Positions 16,241 to 26,105 of a stretch of 64,000 nucleotides of DNA are shown piece by piece; the stretch's first letter is position 1, and the number at the start of each line of letters is the position of its first letter. The notes below the pieces were generated by a model. That model saw only the letters and a list, made by a program, of their open reading frames with translations. It made no database searches and was not told the origin of the DNA. The DNA is taken from the NCBI RefSeq assembly GCF_014197015.1, contig NZ_JACIET010000001.1, positions 1,860,001-1,924,000 of the forward strand, given 5' to 3'. A program made the translations under genes and the position numbers. This stretch comes from Niveibacterium umoris. Lineage in GTDB: Bacteria > Pseudomonadota > Gammaproteobacteria > Burkholderiales > Rhodocyclaceae.

Positions 16241-18133
16241 TCAGCCACCGAGCGCAGTCTTGATCTGCTGCAGCGTCGTCGGGTCGTCGATGGTGGTCAG
16301 GTCCCCCGGGTCACGCCCTTCGGCCAGCGCCTGGATCGAGCGGCGCAGCATCTTGCCCGAGCGCGTCTTCGGCAGACCGCTGACGAAGTGAACCCGGCCC
16401 GGCCGGGCGATCGCGCCGAGCAGGCCATCGACCGTCTTCATCACCTCGGCCTCCAGGGCGGCACGCTGTTCGGCCGTCTCGCCCTTCGAGGCGTCTTTCA
16501 GCACCGCAAAGGCGATCGGCAACTGACCCTTGAGCGCATCGTTGACCCCCACCACCGCCACTTCGGCAATGGCACTGTGGCCCTGAACCGCCTCCTCGAT
16601 TTCGCGCGTGCCAAGGCGGTGTCCCGCCACGTTGATCACGTCATCGGTGCGGCCAAGGATGAAGTAATAGCCATCCTCGTCGCGAATGCCCCAGTCGAAG
16701 CTCGAATAGACCTGCGGATCCTTGAACAAGGTGAAGTAAGTACTGACGAAGCGCTTGTCGTCGCCCCATACGGTCGACAGGCAACCCGGCGGCAGCGGCG
16801 GCAGCACGCCGACCACGCCTTTCTCGTTGGCGCCGGCTTCGCTGCCGTCCTCGCGGAAGATGCGCAGGTCGTAGCCATACACCGGAAAGCTCGGCGAGCC
16901 GAACTTGATCCGGGTCTGCTCGACGCCCGGCATCGCAGAGAGCATCGGCCAGCCGGTCTCGGTCTGCCAGTAGTGGTCGATCACCGGGCGCTCGAGTTCG
17001 CCCATGATCCATTCATGCGTCGGCTGGTCGAGCGGTTCGCCAGCCAGATACAGGCTGCGCAGCGACGAGAGGTCGTACTTGTGGATCAACTCGGCCGGGT
17101 GTTTCTTGAGCACGCGGATCGCTGTCGGCGCCGAGAACATCACGCTGACTTTGTACTTCTCGACGATGCTCCACCAGATGCCCGCATCCGGTTTGATCGG
17201 CGTGCCCTCGAACATGATCGTGGCCATGCCTGCGATCAGCGGGCCGTAGATGATGTAGCTGTGGCCCACCACCCAACCGATGTCCGAGGTCGAGAACATC
17301 GTCTCGCCTTCATGGCCACAGTAGATATGCTTCATCGAGGCGGCCAGCGCCACGGCGTAGCCACCGGTGTCGCGCTGCACGCCCTTGGGCTTGCCGGTCG
17401 TGCCCGAGGTGTAGAGGATGTAGGACGGCTCAGACGATTCGAGCCACTCGCACGGCACCTCGGCGTTGAGGTGATGGGCGCGCAGCGTGGCGTAGTCCAG
17501 ATCACGCCCATCGACGCGCGGGAAGCCGACGTCGATGCCACGATCGACGATCACCACCCGCTCCGGCGGGTTCTGTGCCAGCCGGCAGGCTTCATCCACA
17601 AGGTGCTTGTAGGGCACGGCCTTGCCGCCGCGCATGCCGGCGTCCGCGGTGACCATCACCTTCGGGCGCGCGTCGTCGATACGGGTGGCGAGGCTGCCGG
17701 CGGCAAAGCCACCGAACACCACGGAATGAATCGCGCCGATGCGCACGCAGGCGAGCATCGCGAAGGCCGCTTCGGCGATCATCGGCATGTAGATCAGCAC
17801 CCGGTCGCCGCGCCCGACACCCAACCCGCGCAGCATCGCCGCGGTGCGCTCCACCTCGCGCTTGAGCTCGGCAAAGCTGTAGGTGCGCTCCTGCCCGGTC
17901 TCGGTAGAGATGTAAATCAGCGCCGGCGCATCGGGCCGCTGAGCGGCGTGGCGGTCGACCGCGTTGTGGCACAGATTGGTGCGCCCACCGGCAAACCATT
18001 TCGCAAACGGCGGATTCGAAAAATCGCACACTTTGCTGGCCGGCGTCTGCCAGTCGATCAGCGCCGCCTGCTCGCGCCAGAAACCCGTGCGATCGTCGAT
18101 CGAACGGCGATGAAACTCCTTGTAGCCTGTCAT
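16241..18133 (-). CDS. prpE: Propionate--CoA ligase
   Basis: A 630-residue acyl-adenylate-forming enzyme matching PrpE length and wording. It activates propionate to propionyl-CoA using ATP and CoA in the cytoplasm. Visible motifs: FKWF-like AKWFAGGRTNLCHNAVDR near residue 44, the AMP P-loop YTSGTTGKPKG (about 240), the WQTETG core, YGR-type ILGRTDDVINVAGHR, and the catalytic lysine motif KTRSGKMLRR near the end. The SD GGGGGGAG precedes the ATG. No prpB/C/D genes are adjacent. The upstream AcuI-like reductase makes propionyl-CoA, suggesting a local propionate/acrylate theme. Confidence 0.9.
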   Translation of the reverse strand: MTGYKEFHRRSIDDRTGFWREQAALIDWQTPASKVCDFSNPPFAKWFAGGRTNLCHNAVDRHAAQRPDAPALIYISTETGQERTYSFAELKREVERTAAMLRGLGVGRGDRVLIYMPMIAEAAFAMLACVRIGAIHSVVFGGFAAGSLATRIDDARPKVMVTADAGMRGGKAVPYKHLVDEACRLAQNPPERVVIVDRGIDVGFPRVDGRDLDYATLRAHHLNAEVPCEWLESSEPSYILYTSGTTGKPKGVQRDTGGYAVALAASMKHIYCGHEGETMFSTSDIGWVVGHSYIIYGPLIAGMATIMFEGTPIKPDAGIWWSIVEKYKVSVMFSAPTAIRVLKKHPAELIHKYDLSSLRSLYLAGEPLDQPTHEWIMGELERPVIDHYWQTETGWPMLSAMPGVEQTRIKFGSPSFPVYGYDLRIFREDGSEAGANEKGVVGVLPPLPPGCLSTVWGDDKRFVSTYFTLFKDPQVYSSFDWGIRDEDGYYFILGRTDDVINVAGHRLGTREIEEAVQGHSAIAEVAVVGVNDALKGQLPIAFAVLKDASKGETAEQRAALEAEVMKTVDGLLGAIARPGRVHFVSGLPKTRSGKMLRRSIQALAEGRDPGDLTTIDDPTTLQQIKTALGG

Positions 18134-18149
18134 GCTCTCCCCCCGAAGA

Positions 18150-18181
18150 CCAAAACAAATCCCCTCACAAGGGAGGGGATT
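18150..18181 (-). terminator. Intrinsic terminator downstream of the response-regulator gene
   Basis: A 9-bp stem AATCCCCTC / GAGGGGATT with a 6-nt loop, followed on the minus strand by TTGTTTT. It separates the acuI/response-regulator unit from prpE. Confidence 0.75.
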
Positions 18182-18245
18182 CTTGGGAAGCAGACTTACA
18201 TCGCACTGACGCGGCCAGCGGCGCCGCGCGCAGGCTTGCGCCAGA

Positions 18246-19367
18246 TCAGATATGCGGACGAATCGGCGTGCCGATCTCCGTGCGCTCGATATTGATCAGG
18301 TTGGCCCGCTCGGCGAGCAGCGCAAGCGGCATCCCGGTGCGGAACTCGGCATCGATGAATTCGAGCAGCGGCATCATCGTGCCCACCAGTTCGCGCACCC
18401 GGCGACGCACTTCGTCGGTCTGGCCGGTGCGCAGTTGCGTGAGGGCGTGATCGACGCTGACCGCAAGGCGGCTGAAGCGGCCCACATTTTCCGGTGTGAC
18501 TTCGCCCGAATCGGACACGACCGTGTTGCCGCCCATCAGCTTGCCGTCCTGCACCCGCTGCACGGCGAGCGCGATCAGCGCTTCAAGCGTCATGTGCGCA
18601 TCGCCGCCGGCGGTGGCCAGCCCGATCGTCAGGCTGATGCGGATGCGCTCTTCCTTGTAGGTCATCACGATCGTTTCGATCGCGCGACGCAGTCGCAACG
18701 CAAAAGCGCCGCAGGCATCCAGATCGGCCGAAGGCGAAATGATCGCGAACTGGCCTTCAGCCAGATGCGCCACCGTGTCTTCCTTGCGCACCTTGGCCGA
18801 GAGCAGCTTCGACATCTTGCGGTGAATCAGCTGCGCGACATGGTGGCCATAACGCGACGACAGGTCGTTGTAATGGTCGATCTCGATCGCCATCACCGAC
18901 ACGTCACCGTGGTAGTTGCGCACCAGCTGCTCGCGGCTCTTTTCCAGATCGCGACGCGTCTGGGCCAGCTTGACGAGCGCCTCGAGGCGCGCGAGCAATT
19001 CAACCGTCGGTGTGCCCTTGCTGATGAAGTCGGTGGCGCCCGCTTCCTTCGCGCGGACGCGTGCCTCCTCCTCGTCCTCGCCGGAAATGATGATCACCGG
19101 CAGTTCCTGAATGCGTGCCAGGCGCGAGGTGCGGATGCGTTCGAGCAGGCCGTAACCGTCCAGGCGCGGCATGCCGATGTCCGAGATCACCACTTCGATC
19201 GTCGGATCGAGCAGCAGTGTCTGCCAGCCGGCTTCGCCGTCGGCTTCTTCGCGCACTTCGAAGTTCGCACGGATCTGCTTGATCAGCGACGCGCGCACCA
19301 TGCGCGAATCGTCGACGATCAGAACCCTGGGCAGTTGTGTCGCGTGTTGCTCGGGGGCTTGGCTCAT
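18246..19367 (-). CDS. Response regulator with degenerate GGDEF domain
   Basis: A 373-residue two-domain protein. The receiver domain (about 13-130) has the acidic pair DD19-20, phospho-acceptor Asp63 (ISDIGMP) and conserved Lys117. It is followed by a GGDEF-type fold (about 150-290) whose signature loop reads AEGQF (203-207) instead of GG(D/E)EF, so diguanylate cyclase activity is unlikely. A further helical region of about 80 residues ends the protein. It probably acts as a phosphorylation- or GTP-responsive regulator. The frame opens at a TTG (19403) inside the acuI end, but ATG 19367 is preferred. No histidine kinase is adjacent. Confidence 0.85.
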   Translation of the reverse strand: MSQAPEQHATQLPRVLIVDDSRMVRASLIKQIRANFEVREEADGEAGWQTLLLDPTIEVVISDIGMPRLDGYGLLERIRTSRLARIQELPVIIISGEDEEEARVRAKEAGATDFISKGTPTVELLARLEALVKLAQTRRDLEKSREQLVRNYHGDVSVMAIEIDHYNDLSSRYGHHVAQLIHRKMSKLLSAKVRKEDTVAHLAEGQFAIISPSADLDACGAFALRLRRAIETIVMTYKEERIRISLTIGLATAGGDAHMTLEALIALAVQRVQDGKLMGGNTVVSDSGEVTPENVGRFSRLAVSVDHALTQLRTGQTDEVRRRVRELVGTMMPLLEFIDAEFRTGMPLALLAERANLINIERTEIGTPIRPHI

Positions 19368-19392
19368 GTCGGGGGTGAGTCCAGAAGAAGTC

Positions 19393-20388
19393 TCAGGAAG
19401 CAATCCGCACCACTACACGGCCGTGCGCCTGGCCGGCGATGTAGCGGTCAAATTCTTGGGGCAACGCATCGAAGGCGACTTCGCGCGTCAGCATGTCGAG
19501 GTGGCGCGGCCGCAAATCGCTCGCCAGGCGCGCCCAGACGCGCTCACGGATCGCCGCCGGCGCGTAACCGGAATCGATACCGAGCAGGCTGGCGCCGCGC
19601 AGGATGAAAGGCATCACGGTGGTTTTCAGGTCGGTGCTGGCCGCTAGGCCGATGCTCGCGATCGTACCCCAGGGTTTCATCGTGCTGATGATCCACGCCA
19701 GCACGTCGCCGCCCAGGTTGTCGATCGCGCCGGCCCAGAGCCCCTTGTCCATCGGCTTGATATCGGCAAGATTGAGTTCGCTGCGCAGCATCACCCGCGC
19801 CGCACCGATCGACTTGAGCCAGTCGACCTGATCGGCCTTGCCGGTCAGTGCGACCACCTCGTAGCCGCGGCCCGCGAGCATGTCGATCGCCAGGCTGCCG
19901 ACACCGCCGGTCGCGCCATTGACGATGATCGCGCCGTTTTCGGGCTTGAGGCCGTTGTCTTCCATGCGCTGCACGCCCAGCGCGGCGGTGAAGCCGGCAG
20001 TACCCAGCGCCATCGCTTCACGCATGTCGAGCCCCTCGGGCAAGGGCAGCACCCAGCCACCCGGCACCAGCGCGTATTCGGAGTAGCCGCCGTGATGCGC
20101 GACGCCGATGTCGTAACTGGTTGCGATGACTTTGTCACCAGGCTTGAAACGCGGCGCGGCACTGCGTTCGACCACGCCCGCCATGTCGATGCCGCCCACG
20201 CAGGGAAAGCGCCGGATGATGCGGCCCTTGCCGGTGGCGGCCAGCGCATCCTTGTAGTTGATGCTCGAATAGGCCACGCGAATCAGCACGTCGCCCTTGT
20301 CGAGCTGGTCTTCCGTGAGCGTCCGGAAGCCGGCCGAAACCTTTCGGTCCGCATCCTGATCGATCAGAAAAGCCTTGAAAGACTTCAT
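19393..20388 (-). CDS. acuI: Acrylyl-CoA reductase / YhdH-family quinone oxidoreductase
   Basis: A 331-residue zinc-free medium-chain dehydrogenase/reductase of the YhdH/AcuI group. It shows SINYKDALAATG (about 42-53), GIDMAGVV, and the NADPH-binding Rossmann motif GATGGVGSLAI. AcuI enzymes reduce acryloyl-CoA to propionyl-CoA with NADPH. The proximity to prpE supports that reading, although related YhdH proteins have only been assigned broadly. It is probably cotranscribed with the downstream response-regulator gene (25-nt gap). Confidence 0.8.
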   Translation of the reverse strand: MKSFKAFLIDQDADRKVSAGFRTLTEDQLDKGDVLIRVAYSSINYKDALAATGKGRIIRRFPCVGGIDMAGVVERSAAPRFKPGDKVIATSYDIGVAHHGGYSEYALVPGGWVLPLPEGLDMREAMALGTAGFTAALGVQRMEDNGLKPENGAIIVNGATGGVGSLAIDMLAGRGYEVVALTGKADQVDWLKSIGAARVMLRSELNLADIKPMDKGLWAGAIDNLGGDVLAWIISTMKPWGTIASIGLAASTDLKTTVMPFILRGASLLGIDSGYAPAAIRERVWARLASDLRPRHLDMLTREVAFDALPQEFDRYIAGQAHGRVVVRIAS

Positions 20389-20526
20389 GCCTGCCGTCCC
20401 CTGGTGTGCATCGGATTGTGACCTAGTTCTCGTTATCGGCAGATTATACGCCGGGCATGAGGGCTGAATCCGCCCTTGCCACGCCGCTGCCGTGCGCCCT
20501 CAAGCCGGGCGCGGCAGGTGCCGTTA

Positions 20527-21432
20527 ATGCATTCGGATGCATTCTGGCCGGAGACCATGCTTAACAAACCCTTCACCGAATTGCGCAGCTATGTGGCTTA
20601 CCTGCGCAGCGTCGAATTCCCGGTGCTGCGGCGGACCGAGCACGATCTGGCGACCCTGAAGGAGGACGAGGACAACGTCTCCGCGCGTCAGATTGCCGGG
20701 TGTGTGCTGCAAGACCCCTTGATGGCGCTCAAGCTGATGATTCATCTGCAGCGCAATCGCGGCCGCACCCAGAACCACGACATCACGACGATCGAGCGCG
20801 CGATCATGATGCTCGGCGTAACGCCCTTCTTCCGGCGCTTTGACACCATTCCCACGGTCGAAGACCAGCTCGCAAGCCATCCGCGGGCGCTGCTCGGTGT
20901 GCTCAAGGTCATCACCCGCGCCAAGCGCGCCGCCTATTACGCCCGCGACTGGGCCTTGCTGCGCCACGACATCGACGTCGACGAAGTCACGGTCGCGGCC
21001 TTGCTGCATGAAGTGGCCGAGATCCTCTGCTGGTGCTTTGCGCCGGACCTGATCCAGGCCGCCTTTGCACTGCAGAAAGCCAACCCGGGCATGCGCAGCG
21101 CGATTGCGCAGAAAACCACCATGGGCATTTCGATCCCCGATCTGCAGATCGCGCTGGTGCGCGAATACGAGCTCCCGGAACTCTTGATCACGCTGATGGA
21201 CGGCGAGCACCCCGACAACCCGCGAGTGCGCACGGTGCAGCTCGCCTGCGATCTCGCGCGCCATGCCGCCAACGGCTGGGAAGACCCGGCACTGCCGGAC
21301 GACTTCCGCGCCATCAGCGATTTGCTGCGCCTGGACGTGGCGAACGTGATGCAGCGCGTCGGCGTACCGCCCGATGCGCCGGTGCTGGCGATCGGCGCGC
21401 AGGACCCGCCCGCCGACAGCGCAGCCGTCTGA
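20527..21432 (+). CDS. HDOD domain protein
   Basis: About 301 residues with an HDOD-type helical domain: conserved QDPLMALKLM near residue 66, ERAIMMLGVTPFFRRF (about 92-107), and the degenerate HD region VAALLHEVAEILCW. HDOD proteins are non-enzymatic signalling relatives of HD-GYP phosphodiesterases. Starts at 20527 and 20557 (ATG with GGAG nearby) are both possible; the frame runs further upstream without a good RBS. It probably forms an operon with the two solute-binding protein genes that start 25 nt downstream. Confidence 0.8.
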   Translation: MHSDAFWPETMLNKPFTELRSYVAYLRSVEFPVLRRTEHDLATLKEDEDNVSARQIAGCVLQDPLMALKLMIHLQRNRGRTQNHDITTIERAIMMLGVTPFFRRFDTIPTVEDQLASHPRALLGVLKVITRAKRAAYYARDWALLRHDIDVDEVTVAALLHEVAEILCWCFAPDLIQAAFALQKANPGMRSAIAQKTTMGISIPDLQIALVREYELPELLITLMDGEHPDNPRVRTVQLACDLARHAANGWEDPALPDDFRAISDLLRLDVANVMQRVGVPPDAPVLAIGAQDPPADSAAV

Positions 21433-21457
21433 GCCATCAGACGGAGCGGGTTCCCGA

Positions 21458-22261
21458 ATGCGCTGGCAACACCGATCCCTGTTTATCGCCTTGCTGCTGT
21501 GGTTCGGCTGGGCAGCCGCGGCACCGCTCGAAACCTGCTCGCGGCCGCTGACGGTCGGTTACTACCTGATTCCGCCGCTGTACTTCAAGACGCATGAAAA
21601 CCCGGTCTGGCGCGGGGTCGACAAGGATGTCATCGATGAACTGGCGCGGCGCACTGGCTGCACCTTCGTTCCACGCTTCGAGTCGCGCGTGCGCATCTGG
21701 GCACAACTTGAATCGGGCCAACTGGACCTGACCGTGTCAGGCATCCCGACGCCCGAACGAGAGCGTTTCGCAACATTCCTGATCTACCTGCAAACACGCA
21801 ACATGCTGGCGATCCGGCGCGATGACAGCCGGCCGCCACAAACCGCTAAGGCGCTCGCGGCTGCCGAGCGCTTCACCCTGGCCACCACCCGCGGCTATCG
21901 CTATGGCCCGCCGTTCGAGGCCTGGATCGTGCGCCTCGCGGCCACGAACCAGATCGTCGAAACCGCAGACGAAGAAGCTGCGCTCCATCTGCTCTCGATC
22001 GGTCGCGTCGACGGTGCAATCGTTCGCGAATCGGCCTGGGAGTACTACGCCAGCGAGTTTCCGGCCGGATCCTTGCGCCTGGTCGACATGGAGGCGCCTT
22101 ACGTGCCGGCGGGCCTCGCGATGTCGCGCGAACACATCGGCGAAGGGCTACGAAAGACTTTTGCCGAGGCCATCGCAGCCATGAAACGCGACGGCACCTT
22201 GCTGAAGATCGCCGAGCGGCACGTGTCAGGCGAGGCGTCGGCACGACTGGTGAGCTTCTGA
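21458..22261 (+). CDS. Periplasmic solute-binding protein, family 3 (copy 1)
   Basis: A 267-residue exported protein with a signal peptide of about 22 residues (WAAAA|PLET) and an SBP_bac_3 fold: RPLTVGYYLIPPLYF, VDKDVIDELARRTGC, DLTVSGIPTPERERFATF, and [15 protein letters not shown]. Such proteins bind amino acids or similar small solutes, for uptake or as sensors. The start at 21458 has ACGGAGCGG upstream; the frame is open earlier. No permease or ATPase is adjacent. It is coupled to its paralogue by a TGATG overlap. Confidence 0.82.
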   Translation: MRWQHRSLFIALLLWFGWAAAAPLETCSRPLTVGYYLIPPLYFKTHENPVWRGVDKDVIDELARRTGCTFVPRFESRVRIWAQLESGQLDLTVSGIPTPERERFATFLIYLQTRNMLAIRRDDSRPPQTAKALAAAERFTLATTRGYRYGPPFEAWIVRLAATNQIVETADEEAALHLLSIGRVDGAIVRESAWEYYASEFPAGSLRLVDMEAPYVPAGLAMSREHIGEGLRKTFAEAIAAMKRDGTLLKIAERHVSGEASARLVSF

Positions 22262-23079
22262 TGGCGCGATGCGGGGCGGCCGTACTGCTGCTGTGGGCCA
22301 CGCTGATCGCCTCAAGCTGCCTCGCCGCGCCGCTGGCGGACTGCACCCGCCCGCTGACGGTGGGTTTCTATGCAATCGCACCGTATTACTACGCGCTCGA
22401 AGACAAGCCGGGCTGGCACGGCATCGATCGCGACCTGATCGATGAACTCGCCCTGCGCACCGGATGCCGCTTTGAGGCCCGCTTCGAGTCGCGGGTGCGG
22501 ATCTGGCAGCAGATCGAAACCGGCACGCTCGACCTCACCGTATCCGGCATCGAGACCGCAGAGCGCCAGCGTTTCGCCACCTTCATCGCCTATGCCTCCG
22601 AGCGCGCGGTGCTCGCCGCACGCGCCGACCGAGCCCCGGCGCCGCGTTCGCCTGCCGCGGTTCTGGGCGACAAGACGCTGACGCTCGCGGTAACCCGCGG
22701 CTACCGCTACGGCCCGCCCTTCGACACCTGGATCGACAGCCTGCGGGCCAGCGACCGCGTGTTCGAATCCGCCGACGAAGACAGCGCGCTGCGCCTGGTG
22801 GCCCTCGGTCGCGTCGACGCCACGATTCTCCGCGACTCTGCCTGGGCCATCGCAACCCGGGCCTACCCTGCCGGAAGCCTGCGCCTCGTCGACATGGGCG
22901 CCCCCAGCCTCAACGCCGCGCTGGTCCTGTCGCGGGCGGTGATCGGCCCCGCCCTCGAGGAGAAAATCCGGGCCGCCATTGCCGAGATGCTGCGCGACGG
23001 CACCCTGCTGCGGATGCTGGAGCGCCACATGCCACCCGACATCGCGCGTCGATCCCTGCCGCGCGAAGCGCCGCGTTAG
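22261..23079 (+). CDS. Periplasmic solute-binding protein, family 3 (copy 2)
   Basis: A 272-residue paralogue of the preceding gene with the same layout: signal peptide ending [50 protein letters not shown]. The ATG shares its A with the upstream stop (TGATG), so translation is probably coupled. Its stop overlaps the convergent kynA stop. Two tandem binding proteins behind an HDOD gene, with no transporter genes, suggest sensing rather than transport (inference). Confidence 0.82.
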   Translation: MARCGAAVLLLWATLIASSCLAAPLADCTRPLTVGFYAIAPYYYALEDKPGWHGIDRDLIDELALRTGCRFEARFESRVRIWQQIETGTLDLTVSGIETAERQRFATFIAYASERAVLAARADRAPAPRSPAAVLGDKTLTLAVTRGYRYGPPFDTWIDSLRASDRVFESADEDSALRLVALGRVDATILRDSAWAIATRAYPAGSLRLVDMGAPSLNAALVLSRAVIGPALEEKIRAAIAEMLRDGTLLRMLERHMPPDIARRSLPREAPR

Positions 23080-23924
23080 CGCTGGCGCAGCTCGGTACGC
23101 ACCGCGAAGAGTTCGGGGAAGAAGCTCAATTCCAGCGCGCGCTTCAGGAAACCGACCCCGCTCGATCCGCCGGTGCCGTGCCGGAAACCGATCACCCGTT
23201 CCACCGTCTTCATGTGCCGGAAGCGCCAGAGGTGGAAGTACTCCTCCACATCGACCAGCTTCTCGCACATTTCGTAGGCGTCCCACCATTCCCGCGGGTT
23301 CTCGTAGATGGTGCGGAACACGTCGACCAGCGCATCGACCTTTCGGTAAGGCTGCGACCAGTCGCGTTCGACGCACTCGGCAGGCACCGGCAATCCGCGG
23401 CGCGCCAGATGGCACAGGAACTCGTCGTACAGGCTTGGCGCATCGAGCGTGGCCTGCAACGCCACCTGCCGCGCCGGATCGTGGCGGAACACCTCGACCA
23501 TCGCGGCATTCTTGTTGCCGAGCAGGAATTCGAGCATACGGTACTGGTGCGACTGGAAGCCGGACGAGTTGCCCAGCACGCCGCGGAATTCCATGTACTC
23601 GGACGGCGTCAGCGTTTCGAGCACCGCCCACTGCTCGAACAACTGCATCTGTACCTGCTTCACCCGCGCAAGGATCTTGAAGCACGGCCCCAGTTCGTCG
23701 CGCTGGACATGGCCAATGGCCGCGGAGAGCTCGTGGATCATCAGCTTCATCCAGAGTTCCGACACCTGGTGCTGCACGATGAACAACATCTCGTCGTGAT
23801 GCGGCGGGTCGGAGAGCGGCTTCTGCTGCGCCAGCAGGCCATCGAGGCACAGGTAGCCGCCATACGAGAGGCGCTCGCGCAGATCGGTGACGATGGAGGC
23901 TTCGAGTTCGCGCTGGTTATCCAT
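23076..23924 (-). CDS. kynA: Tryptophan 2,3-dioxygenase
   Basis: A 282-residue haem dioxygenase that opens the indole ring of L-tryptophan to N-formylkynurenine. Landmarks: [11 protein letters not shown] with distal His52, [10 protein letters not shown] (120-129), proximal haem ligand His237 in [14 protein letters not shown], and substrate loop GTGGSSG (250-256). Length is typical for bacterial TDO. It is the third gene of a kynB-kynU-kynA unit, 121 nt after kynU. Confidence 0.95.
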   Translation of the reverse strand: MDNQRELEASIVTDLRERLSYGGYLCLDGLLAQQKPLSDPPHHDEMLFIVQHQVSELWMKLMIHELSAAIGHVQRDELGPCFKILARVKQVQMQLFEQWAVLETLTPSEYMEFRGVLGNSSGFQSHQYRMLEFLLGNKNAAMVEVFRHDPARQVALQATLDAPSLYDEFLCHLARRGLPVPAECVERDWSQPYRKVDALVDVFRTIYENPREWWDAYEMCEKLVDVEEYFHLWRFRHMKTVERVIGFRHGTGGSSGVGFLKRALELSFFPELFAVRTELRQR

Positions 23925-24045
23925 CAGAGTGTTCCGGAAAGGTCAAAGGCCATCACCACAAAGGCAGAAGGGTCCGCCAGGCGCGCTTTGCGACACACCG
24001 AACAGCTTGGCGGCGGTATGTGCCACCGTTTGCTGAGGCTGGTAT

Positions 24046-25308
24046 TCACGTCACCGCATTGCGTTCGACGAAGCGCGCTTCCAGCCACTCGCCGGTATCG
24101 AGCACCGTCCCCAGCACTTCGGCCGCATCCCACACATCGACGAAGCGGATATACAACGGCGCAAAGCCGAAACGCAGGATGTCCGGGGCGCGAAAGTCAC
24201 CGATCACGCCGCGCGCGATCAGGGCCTGACACAGGGGCCACGCATCGTCGAACGCGAAACTGACCTGTGAGCCGCGTCGCGCCGGGTCACGTGGCGTCAC
24301 CAGCTGCAGCCCCTTGCCGGCACAGCGCGCCTCGACGCATTCAATGAAGAAATCCGTCAGCGCCTGCGACTTGGCGCGCAGCGCCGCCATGCCGCCGTAG
24401 GGCTCTGCCGCGAGCAAAGTCTCCACGCCGCATTCGAGCGCGCTCATTGCGAGAATCGCCGGCGTGCCGCACAGGTAGCGCGAAACGCCCTCGCCCGGCT
24501 CGTAGTCGGGCACGAAGTCGAAGGGGCGCGCGTGCCCCATCCAGCCAGACAGCGGCTGCCGGAAACGGCCCACATGTCGCGGCGCGACCCACAGGAAAGC
24601 CGGCGCGCCGGGGCCGCCGTTGAGGTATTTGTAACCGCAGCCGATCGCGAAATCCGCCCCGTCGTCGTTGAGGGCCACCGGCACGGCGCCGGCCGAGTGG
24701 GCCAGATCCCAGATCGTGAGCGCGCCGGCTTCGTGCGCGGCGGCGGACAGCGTGGCCATGTCATGCATCGCACCGCTGCGGTAGTTCACATGGGTGAGCA
24801 GCAGCAGCGCGGTGTTGGCCCCTAGCGCGGCAGGAATCTCGTCCGCCGAGTCGACCAGGCGCAGCGTGTAGCGGCCGCCGAGCAGGTCCGACAGCCCCTG
24901 CACGATGTACAGGTCGGTCGGGAAGTTGTCGCGCTCCGAGACGATCTCGACGCGGCCCGGCTCGTCTTCCGCCACGATGCGCAGCGCCGCGGCGAGCACC
25001 TTGAACAGGTTGACCGAGGTCGAATCGGCGGCAATCAGTTCGCCGGCGCCTGCGCCCACCAACGGTGCGATCTGGTCGCCGACATCGGCCGGCAGGTCGA
25101 TCCAGCCCGCGCTGTTCCAGCTCCCGATCAGATCCTTGCCCCACTCGCCGCGGATCACGGCAGCGAGGCGATCCGGGGTTGCACGCGGCAGCGGGCCGAG
25201 CGAATTGCCATCGAGGTAGATCACCCCTTCCGGCAAGGCGAACTGATCCCGCAGGGGTGCCAGCGTGTCGGCGGCATCACGGCGCAGCGCTTCGTCCCGG
25301 TTGATCAT
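24046..25308 (-). CDS. kynU: Kynureninase
   Basis: A 420-residue PLP-dependent hydrolase that cleaves kynurenine to anthranilate and alanine. The PLP lysine is Lys227 in [12 protein letters not shown]; the WDLAHSAGA cofactor-binding segment (200-208) and [11 protein letters not shown] (31-41) are present. Its ATG overlaps the kynB stop by 4 nt. Together with KynA and KynB it completes tryptophan to anthranilate conversion. Confidence 0.95.
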   Translation of the reverse strand: MINRDEALRRDAADTLAPLRDQFALPEGVIYLDGNSLGPLPRATPDRLAAVIRGEWGKDLIGSWNSAGWIDLPADVGDQIAPLVGAGAGELIAADSTSVNLFKVLAAALRIVAEDEPGRVEIVSERDNFPTDLYIVQGLSDLLGGRYTLRLVDSADEIPAALGANTALLLLTHVNYRSGAMHDMATLSAAAHEAGALTIWDLAHSAGAVPVALNDDGADFAIGCGYKYLNGGPGAPAFLWVAPRHVGRFRQPLSGWMGHARPFDFVPDYEPGEGVSRYLCGTPAILAMSALECGVETLLAAEPYGGMAALRAKSQALTDFFIECVEARCAGKGLQLVTPRDPARRGSQVSFAFDDAWPLCQALIARGVIGDFRAPDILRFGFAPLYIRFVDVWDAAEVLGTVLDTGEWLEARFVERNAVT

Positions 25309-25940
25309 GGAAGCTCCCTGAGAATGGCCCGCACCGGGCTGGCATCCGCCGTGACGAGCCTGAGCGGAAGGGCGATGAGTTCGTAGTCACCCGCCGGGAC
25401 GTCGTCGAGCAGCAGGCATTCAAGCACGGCCATGCCGTGATGCCGCACCCGCTGATGGCTGTCGAGCGTTTTCGACTGCTCGGGGTCGATCGACGGGGTG
25501 TCAATACCAACCAGCTTCACCCCCAGCGTCGCCAGCAGGTCGATGGTTTCCGGTGCGAACGCGGTGAAGATCGGGTCCCACTCATCCACCGCGGCGCGAA
25601 AACGCGTGCGCACCAGCACCCGCGGCGGTACATCGACCAGTTGTGGCGCGAGCAGGTCAGGCGTGATCAGCGTGCGACGGCCAATTGCATGAATCACCCG
25701 GCAGGGGCCGAAGTAGGTCTCCAGCGGCACCTCGCCGATCGGCGCGCCTTCCGGGTCGTAGTGCAGCGGCGCATCGGCATGGGCGCCGGTGTGGGGCGAG
25801 AGCGTGAGGGTACTGACATTGACCGGGCAGTCCGGGCTGATTCGCCAGGTCCATTGCAGCTGAAACGGCGTGTCGCCGGGGAAGACCGGCGTTGCCGGCG
25901 AAACCGGCGGTGAAATATCCCAGATGCGTCGTGCGCTCAT
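25305..25940 (-). CDS. kynB: Kynurenine formamidase
   Basis: A 211-residue cyclase-family metal-dependent hydrolase that deformylates N-formylkynurenine. The metal-binding motif [11 protein letters not shown] is at 50-60, and [19 protein letters not shown] is typical of bacterial KynB. It is the first gene of the kynBUA operon and is divergent from the M48 peptidase. No kynR (Lrp-family) regulator is next to it. Confidence 0.94.
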   Translation of the reverse strand: MSARRIWDISPPVSPATPVFPGDTPFQLQWTWRISPDCPVNVSTLTLSPHTGAHADAPLHYDPEGAPIGEVPLETYFGPCRVIHAIGRRTLITPDLLAPQLVDVPPRVLVRTRFRAAVDEWDPIFTAFAPETIDLLATLGVKLVGIDTPSIDPEQSKTLDSHQRVRHHGMAVLECLLLDDVPAGDYELIALPLRLVTADASPVRAILRELP

Positions 25941-26065
25941 GAGGTCGGCGGGCCTTGAGGGCCATTCGGGCTGCAGAGGCCCCCAGTCTAGCTGCGCCGC
26001 CCGGGGCGGTCATGCTGGCCGGCGACATTCGGACTGCCGCCCGATTACCTTTTTGTCATTTCAGA

Positions 26066-26074
26066 TGCGATAAT
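26066..26074 (+). promoter_or_regulatory. Extended -10 promoter of the M48 peptidase gene
   Basis: TGCGATAAT is an extended -10 element (TGN plus GATAAT). It predicts transcription start near 26081, 25 nt before ATG 26106. It makes the earlier ATG at 26073 impossible for this transcript, since that codon lies inside the -10. Confidence 0.5.
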
Positions 26075-26105
26075 GTCATTTGCGACGATTTTGCCGAGTC
26101 CTTGC

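Noticed and set aside
16070-18295. A 741-codon open frame opposite prpE
   Set aside because: Antisense to a full-length PrpE; Arg/His-rich composition and no recognisable domain.
26073-26105. Upstream ATG (26073) as start of the M48 peptidase
   Set aside because: It lies inside the extended -10 element and lacks an SD; ATG 26106 is better placed.
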